Below, in pieces: positions 6,474 to 13,055 of a stretch of 64,000 bases of DNA. The DNA is from Modestobacter marinus (GTDB lineage: Bacteria > Actinomycetota > Actinomycetes > Mycobacteriales > Geodermatophilaceae), in the NCBI RefSeq assembly GCF_011758655.1, contig NZ_JAAMPA010000001.1, forward strand, positions 1,798,001 to 1,862,000, read 5' to 3'. The notes below the pieces were generated by a model. The model did not search any database. It was given only the letters and a program-made list of their open reading frames with translations, and had not been told where the DNA came from. Each line of letters starts with the position of its first letter. Within the stretch, counting starts at the first letter, position 1. The position numbers and the translations under genes are program-made.

Positions 6474-8594
6474 ATGGCTCACCGTACCCACCTCCTCCGC
6501 TGGCTGATCCCCGCACTGGTCGCCGTGGCCTGGCTGGGCCTCGCCGGGTCGCTGGGCTCGTTCGGCGGACAGCTGGCCGAGGTGTCGGAGAACGACTCCG
6601 CCGCCTTCCTGCCCGACAGCGCGGAGTCCACCCGGGTGACCGAGCTGCAGCAGCAGTTCCGCACCGAGCGCACCCTGCCGGTGGTCCTGCTCTGGGAGAG
6701 CGGGGACGGCGCCTTGGGCCCCGCGGCGCTGGCCGAGGCCCAGGAGCGGGTCGACGAGGCGGCCGCCGTCGCCGAGGACGCCGGCGCGCTCGTGGGCGAG
6801 CCGTCGCCGGCGATCCCGTCGGAGGATGGCGAGGCGGTGCAGGCGGTCCTGCCCTTCGACCCGGACCTGGGCGAGACGCTGGGCGAGGTCATCGGCGAGC
6901 TGCGGGCGCTCCCGGGCATCGACGGCACCACTGCCTACGTGACCGGCCCCGGCGCCGTTTTCTCCGACTTCGCCGCGGGCTTCGAGGGCATCGACGGGCT
7001 GCTGCTGGTCGCGGCGTTCGGTGTCGTCGTGCTGATCCTGCTGGTCGTCTACCGCAGCCCCCTGCTCCCGCTGCTGGTCATCGGCACCGCCGCCATGGCG
7101 CTGGTCGTCTCGCTCGCGGTGGCGTACTTCCTGGCCGAGCAGGGCTGGATCACGGTGAACGGCCAGAGTCAGGGCATCGCCTCGATCCTCGTCGTGGGTG
7201 CGGCCACCGACTACGGCCTGCTGCTGGTCGCCCGCTACCGCGAGGAGCTGCGGCGCGAGGAGTCCAAGTACACCGCCATGCGGGTGGCGCTCCGGCAGTC
7301 GTGGGAGCCGATCCTCGCCTCGGGCGGGACGGTGGTCCTCGGCGTCCTCTGCCTGCTCTTCTCCGACCTGGGCTCCAACCGCAGCCTCGGTCCGATCTCC
7401 GCGGTGTGCATCGTCTTCGCCATGCTGGCTGCGCTCACCTTCCTGCCGGCGGTGCTGGTGCTGTTCGGGCGCGCGGCGTTCTGGCCGTTCCGGCCCGAGC
7501 ACGGCGAGGAGCACGCCCACGGGAAGGGCTGGGAGCGGGTGGCGACCTCCGTCGGCCGCCGTCCCGGCCGGTACCTGCTCGGCAGCGCCGGCGCGCTCGT
7601 CGCGCTCGCGCTGTTCGTGCCCACGTTCGACGCCGACGGGATCCCGCTGTCCGAGGCGGTGCGCGGTGGCTCGGAGTCCGGCGCGGGCCAGGAGGCCCTG
7701 GCCCGCCACTACGAGGCCGGCTCCGCCAGCCCGGCGGTGATCATCACGCCGGCCGACGGCTGGCAGGACGTCGCCGCTGCGGCGTCCGAGGTGGACGGCG
7801 TCGCCGCCGTCGCCCCCTACAGCGGCCAGGGCCGACCGGGGCCGGGCGACGAGCCGTTGGTGGCGGACGGACTGGTCCGGATCGACGCCACGCTCGCCGA
7901 CGCCCCTGACAGCGAGGCCGCGCAGGACACCGTGGCGCAGCTCCGCAACGCGGTGGGCGACGTGGACGCCGACGCCCTCGTCGGCGGCTCCACGGCCAGT
8001 GACCTGGACACCCAGGAGACCGCCGCCCGCGACCTGGCGGTGATCGTGCCCCTGGTGCTGCTGGTGATCACCGTCGTGCTGGCGCTGCTGCTCCGCTCGA
8101 TCGTCGCCCCGCTGCTGCTGGTCCTCACCGTCGCGCTGAGCACCGCGGCGACCGTCGGCGTCAGCGCGTTGGTGTTCGAGCACCTGTTCCAGTTCCCGGG
8201 CAGCGATCCGCAGATCCTGCTCATCGGGTTCGTGTTCCTCGTCGCCCTGGGGATCGACTACAACATCTTCCTGATGACCCGGGCCCGGGAGGAGTCCGTC
8301 CGGCACGGGGCGAGGGACGGCGTGCTGCGGGCGCTCGCGGTCACCGGCGGCGTCATCACCAGCGCCGGGCTGGTGCTGGCGGCCACCTTCGGCGCGCTGA
8401 CCGTGCTCCCGCTCGTCCTCCTGATCCAGCTGGGGTTCCTGGTCGGCTTCGGCGTCCTGCTGGACACCTTCGTCGTCCGGACCCTGCTGGTGCCGGCCGC
8501 CGTGCACCTGATCGGCGACCGGGTGTGGTGGCCCAGCGCGCTTGCCGACGGCCCGGCGGCACCGACGGAGGACCGGGAGCTCGAGCGCGTCTGA
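6474..8594 (+). CDS. MMPL family RND transporter
   Basis: Inner-membrane exporter of lipids or hydrophobic compounds, 706 aa, of the YdfJ/MMPL family. It shows two repeats, each with one N-terminal helix, an extracytoplasmic domain and a helix bundle. The first bundle contains VVGAATDYGLLLVARYREEL, the second GFVFLVALGIDYNIFLMTRAREE; these are the paired GxxxDY motifs of the proton relay. ATG 6474 follows AAGGA at 7 nt. It is divergent from, and probably repressed by, the MarR gene next door. Confidence 0.92.
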   Translation: MAHRTHLLRWLIPALVAVAWLGLAGSLGSFGGQLAEVSENDSAAFLPDSAESTRVTELQQQFRTERTLPVVLLWESGDGALGPAALAEAQERVDEAAAVAEDAGALVGEPSPAIPSEDGEAVQAVLPFDPDLGETLGEVIGELRALPGIDGTTAYVTGPGAVFSDFAAGFEGIDGLLLVAAFGVVVLILLVVYRSPLLPLLVIGTAAMALVVSLAVAYFLAEQGWITVNGQSQGIASILVVGAATDYGLLLVARYREELRREESKYTAMRVALRQSWEPILASGGTVVLGVLCLLFSDLGSNRSLGPISAVCIVFAMLAALTFLPAVLVLFGRAAFWPFRPEHGEEHAHGKGWERVATSVGRRPGRYLLGSAGALVALALFVPTFDADGIPLSEAVRGGSESGAGQEALARHYEAGSASPAVIITPADGWQDVAAAASEVDGVAAVAPYSGQGRPGPGDEPLVADGLVRIDATLADAPDSEAAQDTVAQLRNAVGDVDADALVGGSTASDLDTQETAARDLAVIVPLVLLVITVVLALLLRSIVAPLLLVLTVALSTAATVGVSALVFEHLFQFPGSDPQILLIGFVFLVALGIDYNIFLMTRAREESVRHGARDGVLRALAVTGGVITSAGLVLAATFGALTVLPLVLLIQLGFLVGFGVLLDTFVVRTLLVPAAVHLIGDRVWWPSALADGPAAPTEDRELERV

Positions 8595-8601
8595 CCCCGT
8601 A

Positions 8602-8636
8602 GGGCGGTGCGTGCACGACCGGTGCACACACCGCCC
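8602..8636. terminator. Bidirectional hairpin between MMPL gene and dhaM
   Basis: Outer stem GGGCGGTG/CACCGCCC (8602-8609 with 8629-8636) encloses an inner GTGCA/TGCAC stem. It sits just after the MMPL stop between convergent genes. No U-tract, as is common in high-GC actinobacteria. Confidence 0.65.
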
Positions 8637-8722
8637 GACCGGGACGGCGGCGAGGCCGCCGTCACCCGGCGGACCGTCGGGGGGCTGTGCCCCTGTCGGC
8701 CGGGCGCCGGGCCGGGCCGTCG

Positions 8723-9133
8723 TCAGCCCAGGTGGGCCTGCTTGGGGGCCAGGCCGCGCAGCGCCTCGGCGGCCACCCGGTCCCGGTCCGCGCCGCCGGC
8801 GGCGACCACCGCGGCACCGACCAGGCCCTCGACCAGCGGGGCGGCGCTGAGCACCACCCGCCCCCGGACGTCGTCCTCCAGCAGCTCCAGCGCCGTCTCG
8901 GCCGACATGACCGCGCTGCCCAGGTCCATCAGCACCACCACGCCGTCGCCGGTGTCCGCACTGGTGATCGCGGTGGAGACGGCGACGGCGTCGGTGCCCA
9001 GCCCTCCGTCGTCGGTGCCGGCGGCCACCTCGATGGCCACGGTCGAGTTCGGCAGCATCTGCCGGGCCAGCTCGACCGCGGCCTCGGCCAGCGGCCGGCT
9101 GTGCGAGACGACGACGATGCCCACGGCGGCCAC
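8723..9133 (-). CDS. dhaM: PTS-dependent dihydroxyacetone kinase, phosphoryl-donor subunit DhaM
   Basis: Passes phosphate from HPr to DhaL. It is 136 aa, a single EIIA-Man type domain without the HPr and EI-like extensions of E. coli DhaM. The phosphoacceptor His11 lies in VVVSHSRPLAEAA. The GTG start is 2 nt after dhaL. It is the last gene of dhaK-dhaL-dhaM. EI and HPr must be supplied from elsewhere in the genome. Confidence 0.93.
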   Translation of the reverse strand: MAAVGIVVVSHSRPLAEAAVELARQMLPNSTVAIEVAAGTDDGGLGTDAVAVSTAITSADTGDGVVVLMDLGSAVMSAETALELLEDDVRGRVVLSAAPLVEGLVGAAVVAAGGADRDRVAAEALRGLAPKQAHLG

Positions 9134-9135
9134 GG

Positions 9136-9765
9136 TCAGCTCCTCCCCAGCGTCGCCGCGGCGGCCTCGACCAGCAGCACCGACGACTCGGCCCCCGGGT
9201 CGACGTGGTCCGCGCTGCGCTCGCCCAGGTAGCTCGCCCGGCCCTTGCGGGCGACCAGCGGCGTCACCGAGTCGCGCCCCTTCGCCGCGGCATCCGCGGC
9301 CGCGCGCAGCGCCGCGTCGAGGTCCTGGCCGGCGCCGACCGCCTCGCTGAGGGCGTCGGACGCCGGGAGCAGCGCGTCGACCATGGTCTTGTCCCGGAGC
9401 TCGGCCTTGCCCCGTGCGACGACGCCGTCGACCCCGGCCCGGAACGCGGCGGCGAAGGCGGCCGGTGACCCGTCGTCCAGGGCGCCGGACATCCGGAGGA
9501 AGAACGTCCCGTACAGCGGGCCGCTGGTGCCGCCGACCTTGCTGATCATGGTCATGGCGACCGTCTTCAGCAGCGCGGCGGCGTCGGCGGGCGGGCTGGC
9601 GTCGAGCGCGGCGACGGCCGCGGTCATCCCGCGGTGCATGTTCGTGCCGTGGTCGGCGTCGCCGATGGCCGAGTCGAGCTCGGTGAGCTCGTCGCGGTGC
9701 TCGGTGACGGCGCGGGCGTACTCGCGCACCCAGGCCCCGAGGGTGTCCGTGTCCAGGTCGGCCAC
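9136..9765 (-). CDS. dhaL: Dihydroxyacetone kinase ADP-binding subunit DhaL
   Basis: Holds the permanently bound ADP that is rephosphorylated by DhaM and gives phosphate to DhaK-bound dihydroxyacetone. It is 209 aa. Magnesium-binding aspartates sit in DSAIGDADHGTNM (about residues 32-44), and GGTSGPLYGTFFLRM is the conserved nucleotide-loop region. I chose GTG 9765 because GGGGGG lies about 8 nt upstream; an in-frame GTG at 9780 would overlap dhaK. The spacing from dhaK is 2 nt. Confidence 0.93.
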   Translation of the reverse strand: MADLDTDTLGAWVREYARAVTEHRDELTELDSAIGDADHGTNMHRGMTAAVAALDASPPADAAALLKTVAMTMISKVGGTSGPLYGTFFLRMSGALDDGSPAAFAAAFRAGVDGVVARGKAELRDKTMVDALLPASDALSEAVGAGQDLDAALRAAADAAAKGRDSVTPLVARKGRASYLGERSADHVDPGAESSVLLVEAAAATLGRS

Positions 9766-9767
9766 GC

Positions 9768-10769
9768 TCAGACCCCCCACCGCAGCGCGGGCGTGCGCAC
9801 CGGGGCGTCCCAGAGCCGGATCAGCTCGTCGTCGACCTTGAGCAGGGTCACCGAGCAGCCGGCCATCTCCAGGCTGGTCATGTAGGAGCCGACCAGCGAG
9901 CGGGCCACCGTGACCCCGGCCTTGGCCAGCACCGCCTGCACCTCGGCGTAGACCACGTAGAGCTCGAGCAGCGGCGTGCCGCCCATCCCGTTGACGAAGG
10001 CGAGCACCCCGTCGCCCCCGGTGAAGTCCAGGTCGGCCAGCACCGGCTCCAGCAGCATCTCGGCGACCTCCCGGGCCGGGGCGAGCGGCACCCGGCGGCG
10101 GCCGGGCTCGCCGTGGATGCCCACGCCCAGCTCCATCTCCCCGGCGGGCAGGTCGAAGGTGGGCTTGCCGGCTGCGGGCACGGTGCAGGAGGTCAGCGCC
10201 ATCCCCATGCTGCGGCCCTGCCCGTTGACCCGGCGGGCCACCTCGGCGACCTCGGCCAGCGGGCGGCCCTCCTCGGCGGCGGCGCCGGCCAGCTTCTCCA
10301 CCAGCACGGTGACGCCCACGCCGCGCCGGCCGGCGGTGTAGAGGCTGTCCTGGACGGCGACGTCGTCGTCGGTGACGACGGCGACCACCTCGGTGCCGGA
10401 CTCGGCGGCCACCAGCTCGGCGGCCATCTCGAAGTTCATGACGTCGCCGGTGTAGTTCTTCACGATGTGCAGCACGCCGGCGCCGGCGTCGACGCCCTTG
10501 GTCGCCGCGACCATCTGGTCCGGGACCGGGGAGGTGAACACCTCGCCGGCGCAGGCGGCGTCCAGCATGCCGAGGCCGACGAAGCCACCGTGCAGCGGCT
10601 CGTGGCCGGAGCCGCCCCCGGAGACGAGCCCGACCTTGCCCGACACGGGGGCGTCGCCGCGGAAGACGACCCGGTTCTCGGGGTCGATCCGCAGCTCGGG
10701 GTGGGCCGAGGCCATGCCGCGCAGGGCGTCGTCGACGACGTCCGCCGGGTCGTTGATGAGCTTCTTCAT
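9768..10769 (-). CDS. dhaK: Dihydroxyacetone kinase substrate-binding subunit DhaK
   Basis: Binds dihydroxyacetone covalently as a hemiaminal through a histidine and receives phosphate from DhaL. It is 333 aa, the usual length. [10 protein letters not shown] (about residues 54-62) forms the substrate pocket and His219 in [10 protein letters not shown] is the covalent His. ATG 10769 has AGGAG about 8 nt upstream and the protein opens MKKLINDP, as is standard. First gene of dhaKLM, divergent from a formaldehyde dehydrogenase. Confidence 0.95.
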   Translation of the reverse strand: MKKLINDPADVVDDALRGMASAHPELRIDPENRVVFRGDAPVSGKVGLVSGGGSGHEPLHGGFVGLGMLDAACAGEVFTSPVPDQMVAATKGVDAGAGVLHIVKNYTGDVMNFEMAAELVAAESGTEVVAVVTDDDVAVQDSLYTAGRRGVGVTVLVEKLAGAAAEEGRPLAEVAEVARRVNGQGRSMGMALTSCTVPAAGKPTFDLPAGEMELGVGIHGEPGRRRVPLAPAREVAEMLLEPVLADLDFTGGDGVLAFVNGMGGTPLLELYVVYAEVQAVLAKAGVTVARSLVGSYMTSLEMAGCSVTLLKVDDELIRLWDAPVRTPALRWGV

Positions 10770-10880
10770 CGCAGGCTCCTGATCGAGAGGGGGCGGTGGA
10801 ACCGTAGGAGTGGGCCAGGTCTCAGGGCAACGGGCTGCGGTCCGCATCGTCGGACGCCGTCCCCTGCCCGTTCGGGTAGC

Positions 10881-10907
10881 TGTGCCCATCGAGTGATCTG
10901 GGGCACA
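10881..10907. promoter_or_regulatory. Inverted repeat between dhaK and formaldehyde dehydrogenase
   Basis: TGTGCCC (10881-10887) and GGGCACA (10901-10907) are perfect 7-bp arms with a 13-nt spacer, near the middle of the 233-nt divergent region. Possible shared operator. The rest of the gap holds no ORF I believe. Confidence 0.4.
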
Positions 10908-11002
10908 CTCGGCTCGCATGCCCGCTGGTGCATGCCGGCTGAGCCGGTGGTGCCGGAGCGTGCACGACCCAGGACGAGTTCCCCAGAGTCGAGGAGCCCC
11001 AG

Positions 11003-12229
11003 ATGGCTGGCAACAGAGGCGTCGCGTACATCGAGCCCGGCAAGGTCGAGGTGCACGCCACCGACTACCCGAAGCTGGAACTGCAGGACGGGCCGGGGGT
11101 GAACCCGGCCAACGTGGGGCGCAAGCTGAACCACGGGGTGATCCTGAAGGTGGTCACCTCCAACATCTGCGGCAGCGACCAGCACATGGTCCGCGGCCGG
11201 ACGACGGCGCCGCCGAACCTGGTGCTCGGCCACGAGATCCTCGGCGAGGTCGTGGAGAAGGGCTCCGACGTCGAGTTCATCGAGGTCGGCGACCTCTGCT
11301 CGGTGCCGTTCAACATCGCCTGCGGGCGCTGTCGCAACTGCAAGGAGGGCAAGACCGGGATCTGCCTCAACGTCAACCCGGCCCGCCCGGGCGCGGCGTA
11401 CGGGTACGTGGACATGGGCGGCTGGGTCGGCGGGCAGGCCGAGTACGTGACGGTGCCCTACGCCGACTGGAACCTGCTGAAGTTCCCGGACAAGGACCAG
11501 GCCATGGAGAAGATCCTGGACCTGACCATGCTGTCGGACATCTTCCCGACCGGCTTCCACGGCGCGGTCACCGCCGGGGTGAAGCCCGGCTCGACGGTGT
11601 ACATCGCCGGGGCCGGCCCGGTGGGGCTGGCGGCCGCCGCGGGCGCCCAGTTGCTGGGCGCGTCGGTGGTGATCGTCGCCGACCTCGTCGAGCAGCGGCT
11701 GGCCCAGGCGCGCAGCTTCGGCTGCGAGACCGTCGACGTCTCCAAGGGCTCCCCGCAGGACCAGATCGAGCAGATCCTCGGCGAGCCGCAGGTCGATGCC
11801 GCCGTCGACGCGGTGGGCTTCGAGGCCCGCGGCCACGGCGAGGGGGCGAAGAAGGAGGCACCCGCCACGGTGCTGAACTCGCTGATGGAGCTCACCGCGG
11901 CCGGTGGGGCCATCGGCATCCCGGGGCTCTACGTCACCGGTGACCCCGGCGGCATCGACGAGGCGGCCAAGGTGGGGTCGCTGTCGCTGAGCCTGGGCAC
12001 CGGCTGGGCGAAGTCGCTGTCGTTCACCACCGGTCAGTGCCCGGTGATGCGCTACAACCTCGGGCTGATGAAGGCCATCCTGCACGACAAGGTGCAGATC
12101 GCGAAGGCGGTCAACGCCACGGTGATCTCGCTGGACGAGGCCCCGCAGGGCTACCAGGACTTCGACTCCGGCGCGGCGAAGAAGTACGTGATCGACCCGC
12201 ACGGCATGGTCGGCAAGAAGGCCGCCTGA
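11003..12229 (+). CDS. fdhA: Glutathione-independent formaldehyde dehydrogenase, zinc-dependent
   Basis: Medium-chain dehydrogenase that oxidises formaldehyde to formate with tightly bound NAD (Pseudomonas putida FdhA type), 408 aa. The catalytic zinc Cys is in [14 protein letters not shown] (about residue 56), the zinc His in GHEILGEV, and the structural zinc Cys group is [15 protein letters not shown]. The nucleotide-binding turn is [10 protein letters not shown]. The long insertion with [12 protein letters not shown] is typical of this subclass and distinguishes it from GSH- or mycothiol-dependent enzymes. ATG 11003 is preceded by GAGGAG. Divergent from dhaKLM. Confidence 0.9.
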   Translation: MAGNRGVAYIEPGKVEVHATDYPKLELQDGPGVNPANVGRKLNHGVILKVVTSNICGSDQHMVRGRTTAPPNLVLGHEILGEVVEKGSDVEFIEVGDLCSVPFNIACGRCRNCKEGKTGICLNVNPARPGAAYGYVDMGGWVGGQAEYVTVPYADWNLLKFPDKDQAMEKILDLTMLSDIFPTGFHGAVTAGVKPGSTVYIAGAGPVGLAAAAGAQLLGASVVIVADLVEQRLAQARSFGCETVDVSKGSPQDQIEQILGEPQVDAAVDAVGFEARGHGEGAKKEAPATVLNSLMELTAAGGAIGIPGLYVTGDPGGIDEAAKVGSLSLSLGTGWAKSLSFTTGQCPVMRYNLGLMKAILHDKVQIAKAVNATVISLDEAPQGYQDFDSGAAKKYVIDPHGMVGKKAA

Positions 12230-12232
12230 GCC

Positions 12233-12267
12233 GACCCGGCCCGGGGCACCCGCTCCGGGCCGGGGTC
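12233..12267. terminator. Hairpin between convergent fdhA and acetyltransferase genes
   Basis: ACCCGGCCCGG and CCGGGCCGGGGT pair around a 10-nt loop, right after the fdhA stop and touching the stop of the convergent acetyltransferase gene. Confidence 0.7.
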
Positions 12268-12820
12268 ACCACAGGTCGCCCCGACGCCAGTCGGACACCA
12301 GCCGGACGGCGGGGTCCAGCGGCGCCGGGGTGGCCGGGGTGGGCAGCACGAAGACCACCTCGTCCGGGGTGGCGACCACGCCGTCCGGGGTCAGCGCGGC
12401 CAGGCTGCCGGCCCAGGGCAGCCACCCGCGCGCCGTGTACAGCCGGGCGCCGTCCTCGCTCGCGGCTAGCGCGCCGAGCTCGAAGCCGCCCCGCACGAGC
12501 CGTTCCGTCTCGGCCATCACCGCGGCGCCCACGCCCCGGCGGCGCATCGGTGCCGCGGTGGCGACGGCCTCGACGTAGCCGGTCCGCAGCGTCCGGCCGC
12601 CGGCGATGAGCTGACGGACGACGACGGCGGCGTGGCCGGCGAACTCGCCGTCCACGGTGGCCAGCACGTGCACGCCGCCGAGCGCGTGGGACCAGTCGTC
12701 GTCGCCGAACTCGCCGCCGAACGCGGTGTCCAGGAACTCCCGCAGCCGGTCGAGCTCGGTGGCGGACAGGTCGGCGGTGGGGGCGCTGCGGACGGCGACC
12801 GTCGGGCGTGGGGAGCTCAC
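12266..12820 (-). CDS. aac(2'): Aminoglycoside 2'-N-acetyltransferase, AAC(2')-I type GNAT
   Basis: GNAT acetyltransferase, 184 aa, the length of mycobacterial AAC(2')-Ic. It resembles that family along its whole length: DDWSHALGGVHVLA near residue 45, RTGYVEAVATAAPMRRRGVG with the acetyl-CoA pyrophosphate loop (RRRGVG), RGGFELGALAASEDGARLY, the ARGWLPWAG motif and the C-terminal SDWRRGDLW. In mycobacteria these are chromosomal enzymes that acetylate the 2' amine of gentamicin- and kanamycin-class drugs; the native role may differ. GTG start, weak ribosome site. Confidence 0.85.
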   Translation of the reverse strand: MSSPRPTVAVRSAPTADLSATELDRLREFLDTAFGGEFGDDDWSHALGGVHVLATVDGEFAGHAAVVVRQLIAGGRTLRTGYVEAVATAAPMRRRGVGAAVMAETERLVRGGFELGALAASEDGARLYTARGWLPWAGSLAALTPDGVVATPDEVVFVLPTPATPAPLDPAVRLVSDWRRGDLW

Positions 12821-12900
12821 CGGAGCAGCTTCGCGGAGGCGTCGGCCGGCGTCGCGGGGGCCTCGCCGGACCGTCCCCGGAGGGGCGGTGGGAGGAAGAG

Positions 12901-12971
12901 AGCGGGTGACGAGAATCGAACTCGCACTGTCAGCTTGGGAAGCTGATGTTCTACCATTGAACTACACCCGC
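12901..12971 (-). tRNA. tRNA-Gly (anticodon UCC)
   Basis: A 71-nt cloverleaf on the minus strand. The acceptor stem GCGGGTG/CACCCGC carries discriminator U. The D-arm contains AGTTCAATGGTAGAAC, the anticodon loop CTTCCCA gives UCC, and the T-arm is GTTCGATTC. The 3' CCA is not encoded. It lies between the acetyltransferase gene and the terminator of the subtilase gene. No integrated element is visible beside it. Confidence 0.95.
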
Positions 12972-13008
12972 GGCAGGTCAGTGACCTGTTGGAGAGCTTA
13001 GCAAGACA

Positions 13009-13041
13009 GCCGCCCCCGACCGGTACCCGGTCGGGGGCGGC
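13009..13041 (-). terminator. Strong terminator after the subtilase gene
   Basis: A perfect 15-bp stem GCCGCCCCCGACCGG/CCGGTCGGGGGCGGC with a 3-nt loop (TAC), 15 nt beyond the stop of the minus-strand subtilase gene. Confidence 0.85.
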
Positions 13042-13055
13042 GTCGTCTCAGCGGC

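Noticed and set aside
6396..8627. Minus-strand extension that would fuse the MarR gene to a 740-residue N-terminus
   Set aside because: It is antisense to the MMPL transporter and rich in Arg/Gln/Asp/His; the MarR protein starts properly at 6395 with GGAGG upstream.
12901..13041. tRNA-Gly as integration site of a mobile element
   Set aside because: No integrase, no repeated tRNA 3' end and normal housekeeping-type genes on both sides.
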